A program made the position numbers and the translations under genes. Below the pieces are notes generated by a model, which had not been told where the DNA came from, ran no database searches, and worked only from the letters and a program-made list of their open reading frames with translations. Of a stretch of DNA of 64,000 nucleotides, positions 41,735 to 56,700 are shown one piece after another. This stretch comes from Eledone cirrhosa (lineage: Eukaryota > Mollusca > Cephalopoda > Octopoda > Eledonidae): positions 118,859,197-118,923,196 of the forward strand of contig OZ024744.1 in the NCBI GenBank assembly GCA_964016885.1, given 5' to 3'. Within the stretch, counting starts at the first letter, position 1. The number at the start of each line of letters is the position of its first letter.

Positions 41735-44700
41735 GGTGATCCTCTGGTCAGTACTGGTGGGGCTCCCACTGTCCTAAACAATTGCCCTGGTGATCCTCTG
41801 GTCAGTACTGGTGGGGCTCCCACTGTCCTAAACAATTGCCCTGGTGATCCTCTGGTCAGTACTGGTAGGGCTCCCACTGTCCTAAACAATTGCCCTGGTC
41901 ATCCTCTCGTCAGTACTGGTAGGGCTCCCACTGTCCTAAACAGTTGCCCTGGTGATCCTCTGGTCAGTACTGGTAGGGCTCCCACTGTCCTAAACAATTG
42001 CCCTGGTGATCCTCTGGTCAGTACTGGTGGGGTTCCCACTGTCCTAAACAATTGTCCTGGTCATCCTCTGGTCAGTACTGGTGGGGCTCCCACTGTCCTA
42101 AACAATTGCCCTGGTCATCCTCTGGTCAGTACTGGTGGGGCTCCCACTGTCCTAAACAATTGCCCTGGTGATCCTCTGGTCAGTACTGGTAGGGCTCCCA
42201 CTGTCCTAAACAATTGTCCTGGTGATCCTCTGGTCAGTACTGGTGGGGTTCCCACTGTCCTAAACAATTGCCCTAGTCATCCTCTGGTCAGTATTGGTAG
42301 GGCTCCCACTGTCCTAAACAATTGCCCTGGTGATCCTCTGGTCAGTGCTGGTGGGGCTCCCACTGTCCTAAACAATTGCCCTGGTGATCCTCTGGCCAGT
42401 ACTGGTGGGGCTCCCACTGTCCTAAACAATTGCCCTGGTGATCCTCTGGTCAGTACTGGTAGGGCTCCCACTGTCCTAAACAATTGCCCTGGTGATCCTC
42501 TGGTCAGTACTGGTAGGGCTCCCACTGTCCTAAACAATTGCCCTGGTGATCCTCTGGTCAGTACTGGTGGGGTTCCCACTGTCCTCAACAATTGTCCTGG
42601 TCATCCTCTGGTCAGTACTGGTGGGGCTCCCACTGTCCTAAACAATTGCCCTGGTCAGTACTAGTAGGGCTCCCACTGTCCTAAACAATTGTCCTGGTGA
42701 ACCTCTGGTCAGTACTGGTGGGGTTCCCACTGTCCTAAACAATTGCCCTGGTGATCCTCTGGTCAGTATTGGTAGGGCTCCCACTGTCCTAAACAATTGC
42801 CCTGGTGATCCTCTGGTCAGTACTGGTAGGGCTCCCACTGTCCTAAACAATTGCCCTGGTGATCCTCTGGTCAGTACTGGTAGGGTTCCCACTGTCCTAA
42901 ACAATTGTCCTGGTCAGTACTGGTGGGGCTCCCACTGTCCTAAACAATTGCCCTGGTCAGTACTGGTAGGGCTCCCACTGTCCTAAACAATTGTCCTGGT
43001 GATCCTCTGGTCAGTACTGGTGGGGTTCCCACTGTCCTAAACAATTGCCCTGGTGATCCTCTGGTCAGTACTGGTAGGGTTCCCACTGTCCTAAACAATT
43101 GCCCTGGTGATCCTCTGGTCAGTACTGGTAGGGCTCCCACTGTCCTAAACAATTGTCCTGGTGATCCTCTGGTCAGTACTGGTAGGGCTCCCACTCCTAA
43201 ACAATTGCCCTGGTGATCCTCTGGTCAGTATTGGTAGGGCTCCCACTGTCTAAACAATTGCCCTGGTGGGGCTCCCACTGTCCTAAACAATTGTCCTGGT
43301 TAGTACTGGTGGGGCTCCCACTGTCCTACACAATTGCCCTGGTCAGTACTGGTAGGGCTCCCACTGTCCTAAACAATTGTCCTGGTGATCCTCTGGTCAG
43401 TACTGGTGGGGCTCCCACTGTCCTGAACAATTGCCCTGGTGATCCTCTGGTCAGTACTGGTAGGGCTCCCACTGTCCTAAACAATTGTCCTGGTGATCCT
43501 CTGGTCAGTACTGGTAGGGCTCCCACTGTCCTAAACAATTGTCCTGGTCATCCTCTGGTCAGTACTGGTGGGGCTCCCACTGTCCTAAACAATTGCCCTG
43601 GTGATCCTCTGGTCAGTATTGGTAGGGCTCCCACTGTCCTAAACAATTGCCCTGGTGATCCTCTGGTCAGTACTGGTAGGGCTCCCACTGTCCTAAACAA
43701 TTGTCCTGGTCATCCTCTGGTCAGTACTGGTAGGGCTCCCACTGTCCTAAACAATTGTCCTGGTCATCCTCTGGTCAGTACTGGTGGGGCTCCCACTGTC
43801 CTAAACAATTGCCCTGGTGATCCTCTGGTCAGTACTGGTGGGGTTCCCACTGTCCTAAACAATTGCCCTGGTGATCCTCTGGTCAGTATTGGTAGGGCTC
43901 CCACTGTCCTAAACAATTGCCCTGGTGATCCTCTGGTCAGTACTGGTAGGGCTCCCACTGTCCTAAACAATTGCCCTGGTGATCCTCTGGTCAGTACTGG
44001 TAGGGCTCCCACTGTCTAAACAATTGCCCTGGTGATCCTCTGGTCAGTACTGGTAGGGCTCCCACTGTCCTAAACAATTGCCCTGGTGATCCTCTGGTCA
44101 GTATTGGTAGGGCTCCCACTGTCCTAAACAATTGCCCTGGTGATGCTCTGGTCAGTACTGGTAGGGCTCCCACTGTCCTAAACAATTGCCCTGGTGATCC
44201 TCTGGTCAGTACTGGTAGGGCTCCCACTGTCCTAAACAATTGCCCTGGTGATCCTCTGGTCAGTATTGGTAGGGCTCCCACTGTCCTAAACAATTGCCCT
44301 GGTGATCCTCTGGTCAGTACTGGTAGGGCTCCCACTGTCCTAAACAATTGCCCTGGTGATCCTCTGGTCAGTACTGGTGGGGTTCCCACTGTCTAAACAA
44401 TTGCCCTGGTGATCCTCTGGTCAGTACTGGTGGGGCTCCCACTGTCCTAAACAATTGTCCTGGTTAGTACTGGTGGGGCTCCCACTGTCCTAAACAATTG
44501 CCCTGGTCAGTACTGGTAGGGCTCCCACTGTCCTAAACAATTGCCCTGGTGATCCTCTGGTCAGTACTGGTGGGGCTCCCACTGTCCTAAACAATTGCCC
44601 TGGTCAGTACTGGTAGGGCTCCCACTGTCCTAAACAATTGCCCTGGTCAGTACTGGTGGGGCTCCCACTGTCCTAAACAATTGTCCTGGTGATCCTCTGG

Positions 44701-47700
44701 TCAGTATTGGTAGGGCTCCCACTGTGCTAAACAATTGCCCTGGTGATCCTCTGGTCAGTACTGGTGGGGCTCCCACTGTCCTAAACAATTGCCCTGGTGA
44801 TCCTCTGGTCAGTATTGGTAGGGCTCCCACTGTCCTAAACAATTGTCCTGGTCATCCTCTGGTCAGTACTGGTAGGGCTCCCACTGTCCTAAACAATTGT
44901 CCTGGTCATCCTCTGGTCAGTACTGGTGGGGCTCCCACTGTCCTAAACAATTGCCCTGGTGATCCTCTGGTCAGTACTGGTGGGGTTCCCACTGTCCTAA
45001 ACAATTGCCCTGGTGATCCTCTGGTCAGTATTGGTAGGGCTCCCACTGTCCTAAACAATTGCCCTGGTGATCCTCTGGTCAGTACTGGTAGGGCTCCCAC
45101 TGTCCTAAACAATTGCCCTGGTGATCCTCTGGTCAGTACTGGTAGGGCTCCCACTGTCTAAACAATTGCCCTTGTGATCCTCTGGTCAGTACTGGTAGGG
45201 CTCCCACTGTCCTAAACAATTGCCCTGGTGATCCTCTGGTCAGTATTGGTAGGGCTCCCACTGTCCTAAACAATTGCCCTGGTGATGCTCTGGTCAGTAC
45301 TGGTAGGGCTCCCACTGTCCTAAACAATTGCCCTGGTGATCCTCTGGTCAGTACTGGTAGGGCTCCCACTGTCCTAAACAATTGCCCTGGTGATCCTCTG
45401 GTCAGTATTGGTAGGGCTCCCACTGTCCTAAACAATTGCCCTGGTGATCCTCTGGTCAGTACTGGTAGGGCTCCCACTGTCCTAAACAATTGCCCTGGTG
45501 ATCCTCTGGTCAGTACTGGTGGGGTTCCCACTGTCTAAACAATTGCCCTGGTGATCCTCTGGTCAGTACTGGTGGGGCTCCCACTGTCCTAAACAATTGT
45601 CCTGGTTAGTACTGGTGGGGCTCCCACTGTCCTAAACAATTGCCCTGGTCAGTACTGGTAGGGCTCCCACTGTCCTAAACAATTGCCCTGGTGATCCTCT
45701 GGTCAGTACTGGTGGGGCTCCCACTGTCCTAAACAATTGCCCTGGTCAGTACTGGTAGGGCTCCCACTGTCCTAAACAATTGCCCTGGTCAGTACTGGTG
45801 GGGCTCCCACTGTCCTAAACAATTGTCCTGGTGATCCTCTGGTCAGTATTGGTAGGGCTCCCACTGTGCTAAACAATTGCCCTGGTGATCCTCTGGTCAG
45901 TACTGGTGGGGCTCCCACTGTCCTAAACAATTGCCCTGGTGATCCTCTGGTCAGTACTGGTAGGGTTCCCACTGTCCTAAACAATTGCCCTGGTCATCCT
46001 CTGGTCAGTACTGGTGGGGCTCCCACTGTCCTAAACAATTGCCCTGGTCATCCTCTGGTCAGTACTGGTAGGGCTCCCACTGTCCTAAACAATTGCCCTG
46101 GTCATCCTCTGGTCAGTACTGGTAGGGCTCCCACTGTCCTAAACAATTGCCCTGGTCATCCTCTGGTCAGTACTGGTAGGGGTCCCACTGTCCTAAACAA
46201 TTGTCCTGGTGATCCTCTGGTCAGTACTGGTGGGGCTCCCACTGTCCTAAACAATTGCCCTGGTGATCCTCTGGTCAGTATTGGTAGGGCTCCCACTGTC
46301 CTAAACAATTGCCCTGGTCAGTACTGGTGGGCTTCCCACTGTCCTAAACAATTGCCCTGGTGATCCTCTGGTCAGTACTAGTAGGGCTCCCACTATCCTA
46401 AACAATTGCCCTGGTCAGTACTGGTAGGGCTCCCACTGTCCTAAACAATTGCCCTGGTCAGTACTGCTAGGGCATGCACTCCTAAACAATTGCCCTGGTG
46501 ATCCTCTGGTCAGTACTGGTAGGGTCCCACTATCCTAAACAATTGCCCTGGTCAGTACTGGTAGGGCTCCCACTGTCCTAAACAATTGCCCTGGTGATCC
46601 TCTGGTCAGTACTGGTAGGGCTCCCACTATCCTAAACAATTGCCCTGGTCATCTCTGGTCAGTACTTGTAGGGCTCCCACTGTCCTAAACAATTGCCCTG
46701 GTCAGTACTGGTAGGGCTCCCACTGTCCTAAACAATTGCCCTGGTGATCCTCTGGTCAGTACTGGTAGGGCTCCCACTGTCCTAAACAATTGCCCTGGTG
46801 ATCCTCTGGTCAGTACTGGTGGGGCTCCCACTGTCCTAAACAATTGCCCTGGTGATCCTCTGGTCAGTACTGGTAGGGCTCCCACTGTCCTAAACAATTG
46901 CCCTGGTCATCCTCTGGTCAGTACTGGTAGGGCTCCCACTGTCCTAAACAATTGCCCTGGTCATCCTCTGGTCAGTACTGGTAGGGCTCCCACTGTCCTA
47001 AACAATTGCCCTGGTCATCCTCTGGTCAGTACTGGTAGGGCTCCCACTGTCCTAAACAATTGCCCTGGTGATCCTCTGGTCAGTACTGGTGGGGCTCCCA
47101 CTGTCCTAAACAATTGCCCTGGTGATCCTCTGGTCAGTGCTGGTGGGGCTCCCACTGTCCTAAACAATTGCCCTGGTCATCCTCTGGTCAGTACTGGTAG
47201 GGCTTCCACTGTCCTAGACAATTGCCCTGATGATCCTCTGGTCAGTACTGGTGGGGCTCCCACTGTCCTAAACAATTGCCCTGGTCATCCTCTGGTCAGT
47301 ACTGGTAGGGCTCCCACTGTCCTAAACAATTGCCCTGGTCATCCTCTGGTCAGTACTGGTAGGGCTCCCACTGTCCTAAACAATTGCTCTGGTCAGTACT
47401 GGTGGGGCTCCCACTGTCCTAAACAATTGCCCTGGTCAGTACTGGTGGGGCTCCCACTGTCCTAAACAATTGCCCTGGTCAGTACTGGTAGGGCTCCCAC
47501 TGTCCTAAACAATTGCCCTGGTCAGTACTGGTGGGGCTCCCACTGTCCTAAACAATTGCCCTGGTCAGTGCTGGTGGGGCTCCCACTGTCCTAAACAATT
47601 GCCCTGGTCATCCTCTGGTCAGAACTGGTAGGGCTTCCACTGTCCTAGACAATTGCCCTGATGATCCTCTGGTCAGTACTGGTGGGGTTCCCACTGTCCT

Positions 47701-50700
47701 AAACAATTGCCCTGGTCATCCTCTGGTCAGTACTGGTAGGGCTCCCACTGTCCTAAACAATTGCCCTGGTCAGTACTGGTAGGGCTCCCACTGTCCTAAA
47801 CAATTGCCCTGGTGATCCTCTGGTCAGTACTGGTAGGGCTCCCACTGTCCTAAACAATTGCCCTGGTCATCCTCTGGTCAGTACTGGTAGGGCTCCCACT
47901 GTCCTAAACAATTGCCCTGGTGATCCTCTGGTCAGTACTGGTAGGGCTCCCACTGTCCTAAACAATTGCCCTGGTCATCCTCTGGTCAGTACTGGTAGGG
48001 CTCCCACTGTCCTAAACAATTGCCCTGGTGATCCTCTGGTCAGTACTGGTGGGGCTCCCACTGTCCTAAACAATTGCCCTGGTCATCCTCTGGTCAGTAC
48101 TGGTAGGGCTCCCACTGTCCTAAACAATTGCCCTGGTGATCCTCTGGTCAGTACTGGTAGGGCTCCCACTGTCCTAGACAATTGCCCTGGTCAGTACTGG
48201 TAGGGCTCCCACTGTCCTAAACAATTGCCTTGGTCATCCTTTGGTCAGTACTGGTGGGGTTCCCACTGTCCTAAACAATTGTCCTGGTCAGTACTGGTAG
48301 GGCTCCCACTGTCCTAAACAATTGCCCTGGTGATCCTCTGGTCAGTACTGGTAGGGCTCCCACTGTCCTAAACAATTGCCTTGGTCATCCTTTGGTCAGT
48401 ACTGGTGGGGTTCCCACTGTCCTAAACAATTGCCCTGGTCAGTACTGGTAGGGCTCCCACTGTCCTAAACAATTGCCCTGGTGATCCTCTGGTCAGTACT
48501 GGTGGGGCTCCCACTGTCCTAAACAATTGCCCTGGTCATCCTCTGGTCAGTACTGGTAGGGCTCCCACTGTCTTAAACAATTGCCCTGGTGATCCTCTGG
48601 TCAGTACTGGTAGGGCTCCCACTGTCCTAAACAATTGCCCTGGTGATCCTCTGGTCAGTATTGGTAGGGCTCCCACTGTCCTAAACAATTGCCCTGGTCA
48701 TCCTCTGGTCAGTACTGGTAGGGCTCCCACTGTCTTAAACAATTGCCCTGGTCATCCTCTGGTCAGTACTGGTAGGGCTCCCACTGTCCTAAACAATTGC
48801 CCTGGTGATCCTCTGGTCAGTACTGGTAGGGCTCCCACTGTCCTAAACAATTGCCCTGGTGATCCTCTGGTCAGTACTGGTGGGGTTCCCACTATCCTAA
48901 ACAATTGCCCTGGTGATCCTCTGGTCAGTACTGGTAGGGCTTCCACTGACCTAAACAATTGCCCTGGTGATCCTCTGGTCAGTACTGGTGGGGTTCCCAC
49001 GGTCCTAAACAATTGCCCTGGTTATCCTCTGGTCAGTACTGGTGGGGTTCCCACTATCCTAAACAATTGCCCTGGTGATCCTCTGGTCAGTACTGGTAGG
49101 GCTCCCACTGTCCTAAACAATTGCCCTGGTGATCCTCTGGTCAGTACTGGTGGGGTTCCCACTGTCCTAAACAATTGCCCTGGTGATCCTCTGGTCAGTA
49201 CTGGTGGGGTTCCCACTATCCTAAACAATTGCCCTGGTGATCCTCTGGTCAGTACTGGTAGGGCTCCCACTGTCCTAAACAATTGCCCTGGTGATCCTCT
49301 GGTCAGTACTGGTGGGGTTCCCACTGTCCTAAACAATTGCCCTGGTGATCCTCTGGTCAGTACTGGTGGGGTTCCCACTATCCTAAACAATTGCCCTGGT
49401 GATTCTCTGGTCAGTACTGGTAGGGCTCCCACTGTCCTAAACAATTGCCCTGGTGATCCTCTGGTCAGTATTGGTAGGGCTCCCACTGTCCTAAACAATT
49501 GCCCTGGTCATCCTCTGGTCAGTACTGGTAGGGCTCCCACTGTCCTAAACAATTGCCCTGGTGATCCTCTGGTCAGTACTGGTGGGGTTCCCACTATCCT
49601 AAACAATTGCCCTGGTGATCCTCTGGTCAGTACTGGTAGGGCTCCCACTGTCCTAAACAATTGCCCTGGTCAGTACTGGTGGGGTTCCCACTGTCCTAAA
49701 CAATTGCCCTGGTCAGTACTGGTAGGGCTCCCACTGTCCTAAACAATTGCCCTGGTGATCCTCTGGTCAGTACTGGTGGGGTTCCCACTGTCCTAAACAA
49801 TTGCCCTGGTCATCCTCTGGTTAGTACTGGTAGGGCTCCCACTGTCCTAAACAATTGCCCTGGTGATCCTCTGGTCAGTACTGGTGGGGTTCCCACTGTC
49901 CTAAACAATTGCCCTGGTCAGTACTGGTAGGGCTCCCACTGTCCTAAACAATTGCCCTGGTGATCCTCTGGTCAGTACTGGTGGGGTTCCCACTGTCCTA
50001 AACAATTGCCCTGGTCAGTACTGGTAGGGTTCCCACTGTCCTAAACAATTGCCCTGGTCATCCTCTGGTTAGTACTGGTAGGGCTCCCACTGTCCTAAAC
50101 AATTGCCCTGGTGATCCTCTGGTCAGTACTGGTGGGGTTCCCACTGTCCTAAACAATTGCCCTGGTCATCCTCTGGTCAGTACTGGTAGGGCTCCCACTG
50201 TCCTAAACAATTGCCCTGGTCAGTACTGGTGGGGCTCCCACTGTCCTAAACAATTGCCCTGGTCATCCTCTGGTCAGTACTGGTAGGGCTCCCACTGTCT
50301 AAACAATTGCCCTGGTCAGTACTGGTAGGGCTCCCACTGTCCTAAACAATTGCCCTGTTCAGTACTGGTAGGGCGCCCACTGTCCTAAACAATTGCCCTG
50401 GTCAGTACTGGTAGGGCTCCCACTGTCCTAAACAATTGCCCTGGTCATCCTCTGGTCAGTACTAGTAGGGCTCCCACTGTCCTAAACAATTGCCCTGGTC
50501 ATCCTCTGGTTAGTACTGGTAGGGCTCCCACTGTCCTAAACAATTGCCCTGGTCATCCTCTGGTCAGTACTGGTGGGGCTCCCACTGTCCTAAACAATTG
50601 CCCTGGTCAGTACTGGTAGGGCTCCCACTGTCCTAAACAATTGCCCTGGTCAGTACTGGTAGGGCTCCCACTGTCCTAATCAATTGCCCTGGTCAGTACT

Positions 50701-53700
50701 AGTAGGGCTCCCACTGTCCTAAACAATTGCCCTGGTCATCCTCTGGTCAGTACTGGTGGGGCTCCCACTGTCCTAAACAATTGCCCTGGTCATCCTCTGG
50801 TCAGTACTGGTAGGGCTCCCACTGTCCTAAACAATTGCCCTGGTCATCCTCTGGTCAGTACTGGTAGGGCTCCCACTGTCCTAAACAATTGCCCTGGTCA
50901 TCCTCTGGTCAGTACTGGTAGGGCTCCCACTGTCCTAAACAATTGCCCTGGTGATCCTCTGGTCAGTACTGGTGGGGCTCCCACTGTCCTAAACAATTGC
51001 CCTAGTGATCCTCTGGTCAGTACTGGTAGGGCTCCCACTGTCCTAAACAATTGCCCTGGTCATCCTCTGGTCAGTACTGGTAGGGCTCCCACTGTCCTAA
51101 ACAATTGCCCTGGTCAGTACTGGTGGGGCTCCCACTGTCCTAAACAATTGCCCTGGTCATCCTCTGGTCAGTACTGGTAGGGCTCCCACTGTCCTAAACA
51201 ATTGCCCTGGTCATCCTCTGGTCAGTACTGGTAGGGCTCCCACTGTCCTAAACAATTGCTCTGGTCAGTACTGGTGGGGCTCCCACTGTCCTAAACAATT
51301 GCCCTGGTCAGTACTGGTGGGGCTCCCACTGTCCTAAACAATTGCCCTGGTCATCCTCTGGTCAGTACTGGTAGGGCTCCCACTGTCCTAAACAATTGCC
51401 CTGGTCAGTACTGGTGGGCTCCCACTGTCCTAAACAATTGCCCTGGTCAGTACTGGTAGGGCTCCCACTGTCCTAAACAATTGCCCTGGTCAGTACTGGT
51501 GGGGCTCCCACTGTCCTAAACAATTGCCCTGGTCAGTACTGGTGGGGCTCCCACTGTCCTAAACAATTGCCCTGGTCAGTGCTGGTGGGGCTCCCACTGT
51601 CCTAAACAATTGCCCTGGTCATCCTCTGGTCAGTACTGGTAGGGCTTCCACTGTCCTAGACAATTGCCCTGATGATCCTCTGGTCAGTACTGGTGGGGCT
51701 CCCACTGTCCTAAACAATTGCCCTGGTCATCCTCTGGTCAGTACTGGTAGGGCTCCCACTGTCCTAAACAATTGCCCTGGTCATCCTCTGGTCAGTACTG
51801 GTAGGGCTCCCACTGTCCTAAACAATTGCCCTGGTCATCCTCTGGTCAGTACTGGTGGGGCTCCCACTGTCCTAAACAATTGCCCTGGTCATCCTCTGGT
51901 CAGTACTGGTAGGGCTCCCACTGTCCTAAACAATTGCCCTGGTCATCCTCTGGTCAGTACTGGTAGTGCTCCCACTGTCCTAAACAATTGCCCTGGTCAG
52001 TACTGGTGGGGCTCCCACTGTCCTAAACAATTGCCCTGGTCAGTACTGGTAGGGCTCCCACTGTCCTAAACAATTGCCCTGGTCAGTACTGGTGGGGCTC
52101 CCACTGTCCTAAACAATTGCCCTGGTCAGTGCTGGTGGGGCTCCCACTGTCCTAAACAATTGCCCTGGTCATCCTCTGGTCAGTACTGGTAGGGCTCCCA
52201 CTGTCCTAAACAATTGCCCTGGTCATCCTCTGGTCAGTACTGGTAGGGCTCCCACTGTCCTAAACAATTGCCCTGGTCATCCTCTGGTCAGTACTGGTGG
52301 GGCTCCCACTGTCCTAAACAATTGCCCTGGTCAGTACTGGTAGGGCTCCCACTCTCCTAAACAATTGCTCTGGTCAGTACTGGTGGGGCTCCCACTGTCC
52401 TAAACAATTGCCCTGGTCAGTACTGGTGGGGCTCCCACTGTCCTAAACAATTGCCCTGGTCATCCTCTGGTCAGTACTGGTAGGGCTTCCACTGTCCTAG
52501 ACAATTGCCCTGATGATCCTCTGGTCAGTACTGGTGGGGCTCCCACTGTCCTAAACAATTGCCCTGGTCATCCTCTGGTCAGTACTGGTAGGGCTCCCAC
52601 TGTCCTAAACAATTGCCCTGGTCAGTACTGGTAGGGCTCCCACTGTCCTAAACAATTGCCCTGGTGATCCTCTGGTCAGTACTGGTAGGGCTCCCACTGT
52701 CCTAAACAATTGCCCTGGTCATCCTCTGGTCAGTACTGGTAGGGCTCCCACTGTCCTAAACAATTGCCCTGGTGATCCTCTGGTCAGTACTGGTAGGGCT
52801 CCCACTGTCCTAAACAATTGCCCTGGTCATCCTCTGGTCAGTACTGGTAGGGCTCCCACTGTCCTAAACAATTGCCCTGGTGATCCTCTGGTCAGTACTG
52901 GTGGGGCTCCCACTGTCCTAAACAATTGCCCTGGTCATCCTCTGGTCAGTACTGGTAGGGCTCCCACTGTCCTAAACAATTGCCCTGGTGATCCTCTGGT
53001 CAGTACTGGTAGGGCTCCCACTGTCCTAGACATTTGCCCTGGTCAGTACTGGTAGGGCTCCCACTGTCCTAAACAATTGCCTTGGTCATCCTTTGGTCAG
53101 TACTGGTGGGGTTCCCACTGTCCTAAACAATTGTCCTGGTCAGTACTGGTAGGGCTCCCACTGTCCTAAAGAATTGCCCTGGTGATCCTCTGGTCAGTAC
53201 TGGTAGGGCTCCCACTGTCCTAAACAATTGCCTTGGTCATCCTTTGGTCAGTACTGGTGGGGTTCCCACTGTCCTAAACAATTGCCCTGGTCAGTACTGG
53301 TAGGGCTCCCACTGTCCTAAACAATTGCCCTGGTGATCCTCTGGTCAGTACTGGTGGGGCTCCCACTGTCCTAAACAATTGCCCTGGTCATCCTCTGGTC
53401 AGTACTGGTAGGGCTCCCACTGTCTTAAACAATTGCCCTGGTGATCCTCTGGTCAGTACTGGTAGGGCTCCCACTGTCCTAAACAATTGCCCTGGTGATC
53501 CTCTGGTCAGTATTGGTAGGGCTCCCACTGTCCTAAACAATTGCCCTGGTCATCCTCTGGTCAGTACTGGTAGGGCTCCCACTGTCTTAAACAATTGCCC
53601 TGGTCATCCTCTGGTCAGTACTGGTAGGGCTCCCACTGTCCTAAACAATTGCCCTGGTGATCCTCTGGTCAGTACTGGTAGGGCTCCCACTGTCCTAAAC

Positions 53701-56700
53701 AATTGCCCTGGTGATCCTCTGGTCAGTACTGGTGGGGTTCCCACTATCCTAAACAATTGCCCTGGTGATCCTCTGGTCAGTACTGGTAGGGCTCCCACTG
53801 TCCTAAACAATTGCCCTGGTGATCCTCTGGTCAGTACTGGTGGGGTTCCCACGGTCCTAAACAATTGCCCTGGTGATCCTCTGGTCAGTACTGGTGGGGT
53901 TCCCACTATCCTAAACAATTTCCCTGGTGATCCTCTGGTCAGTACTGGTAGGGCTCCCACTGTCCTAAACAATTGCCCTGGTGATCCTCTGGTCAGTACT
54001 GGTGGGGTTCCCACTGTCCTAAACAATTGCCCTGGTGATCCTCTGGTCAGTACTGGTGGGGTTCCCACTATCCTAAACAATTGCCCTGGTGATCCTCTGG
54101 TCAGTACTGGTAGGGCTCCCACTGTCCTAAACAATTGCCCTGGTGATCCTCTGGTCAGTACTGGTGGGGTTCCCACTGTCCTAAACAATTGCCCTGGTGA
54201 TCCTCTGGTCAGTACTGGTGGGGTTCCCACTATCCTAAACAATTGCCCTGGTGATCCTCTGGTCAGTACTGGTAGGGCTCCCACTGTCCTAAACAATTGC
54301 CCTGGTGATCCTCTGGTCAGTATTGGTAGGGCTCCCACTGTCCTAAACAATTGCCCTGGTCATCCTCTGGTCAGTACTGGTAGGGCTCCCACTGTCCTAA
54401 ACAATTGCCCTGGTGATCCTCTGGTCAGTACTGGTGGGGTTCCCACTATCCTAAACAATTGCCCTGGTGATCCTCTGGTCAGTACTGGTAGGGCTCCCAC
54501 TGTCCTAAACAATTGCCCTGGTCAGTACTGGTGGGGTTCCCACTGTCCTAAACAATTGCCCTGGTCAGTACTGGTAGGGCTCCCACTGTCCTAAACAATT
54601 GCCCTGGTGATCCTCTGGTCAGTACTGGTGGGGTTCCCACTGTCCTAAACAATTGCCCTGGTCATCCTCTGGTTAGTACTGGTAGGGCTCCCACTGTCCT
54701 AAACAATTGCCCTGGTGATCCTCTGGTCAGTACTGGTGGGGTTCCCACTGTCCTAAACAATTGCCCTGGTCAGTACTGGTAGGGCTCCCACTGTCCTAAA
54801 CAATTGCCCTGGTGATCCTCTGGTCAGTACTGGTGGGGTTCCCACTGTCCTAAACAATTGCCCTGGTCATCCTCTGGTTAGTACTGGTAGGGCTCCCACT
54901 GTCCTAAACAATTGCCCTGGTGATCCTCTGGTCAGTACTGGTGGGGTTCCCACTGTCCTAAACAATTGCCCTGGTCATCCTCTGGTCAGTACTGGTAGGG
55001 CTCCCACTGTCCTAAACAATTGCCCTGGTCAGTACAGGTGGGGCTCCCACTGTCCTAAACAATTGCCCTGGTCATCCTCTGGTCAGTACTGGTAGGGCTC
55101 CCACTGTCTAAACAATTGCCCTGGTCAGTACTGGTAGGGCTCCCACTGTCCTAAACAATTGCCCTGTTCAGTACTGGTAGGGCGCCCACTGTCCTAAACA
55201 ATTGCCCTGGTCAGTACTGGTAGGGCTCCCACTGTCCTAAACAATTGCCCTGGTCAGTACTAGTAGGGCTCCCACTGTCCTAAACAATTGCCCTGGTCAT
55301 CCTCTGGTCAGTACTGGTAGGGCTCCCACTGTCCTAAACAATTGCCCTGGTCATCCTCTGGTCAGTACTGGTGGGGCTCCCACTGTCCTAAACAATTGCC
55401 CTGGTCAGTACTGGTAGGGCTCCCACTGTCCTAAACAATTGCCCTGGTCATCCTCTGGTCAGTACTGGTAGGGCTCCCACTGTCCTAATCAATTGCCCTG
55501 GTCAGTACTAGTAGGGCTCCCACTGTCCTAAACAATTGCCCTGGTCATCCTCTGGTCAGTACTGGTGGGGCTCCCACTGTCCTAAACAATTGCCCTGGTC
55601 ATCCTCTGGTCAGTACTGGTAGGGCTCCCACTGTCCTAAACAATTGCCCTGGTCATCCTCTGGTCAGTACTGGTAGGGCTCCCACTGTTCTAAACAATTG
55701 CCCTGGTCATCCTCTGGTCAGTACTGGTGGGGCTCCCACTGTCCTAAACAATTGCCCTGGTGATCCTCTCGTCAGTATTGGTAGGGCTCCCACTGTCCTA
55801 AACAATTGCCCTGGTCAGTACTGGTAGGGCTCCCACTGTCCTAAACAATTGCCCTGGTCAGTACTGGTAGGGCTCCCACTGTCCTAAACAATTGGCCTGG
55901 TCAGTACTGGTAGGGCTCCCACTGTCCTAAACAATTGCCCTGGTGATCCTCTGGTCAGTATTGGTAGGGCTCCCACTGTCCTAAACAATTGCCCTGGTCA
56001 TCCTCTGGTCAGTACTGGTAGGGCTCCCACTGTCCTAAACAATTGCCCTGGTCATCCTCTGGTCAGTATTGGTAGGGCTCCCACTGTCCTAAACAATTGC
56101 CCTGGTCATCCTCTGGTCAGTACTGGTAGGGCTCCCACTGTCCTAAACAATTGCCCTGGTCATCCTTTGGTCAGTACTGGTAGGGCTCCCACTGTCCTAA
56201 ACAATTGCCCTGGTCATCCTCTGGTCAGTACTGGTAGGGCTCCCACTGTCTAAACAATTGCCCTGGTCATCCTTTGGTCAGTACTGGTAGGGCTCCCACT
56301 GTCCTAAACAATTGCCCTGGTGATCCTCTGGTCAGTACTGGTAGGGCTCCCACTGTTCTAAACAATTGCCCTGGTGATCCTCTGGTCAGTATTGGTAGGG
56401 CTCCCACTGTCCTAAACAATTGCCCTGGTCATCCTCTGGTCAGTACTGGTAGGGCTCCCACTGTCTAAACAATTGCCCTGGTCATCCTCTGGTCAGTATT
56501 GGTAGGGCTCCCACTGTCCTAAACAATTGCCCTGGTCATCCTTTGGTCAGTACTGGTAGGGCTCCCACTGTCCTAAACAATTGCCCTGGTCATCCTCTGG
56601 TCAGTACTGGTAGGGCTCCCACTGTCCTAAACAATTGCCCTGGTCAGTACTGGTAGGGCTCCCACTGTCCTAAACAATTGCCCTGGTCATCCTCTGGTCA

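Noticed and set aside
41582..42664. 360-residue open frame with an 18-residue repeat (GDPLVSTGGAPTVLNNCP), and matching frames on both strands up to 57 kb
   Set aside because: It is the 54-bp satellite read in frame. Frames are open on both strands, vanish wherever a 43- or 53-bp unit occurs, and have no start context, signal or splice support.
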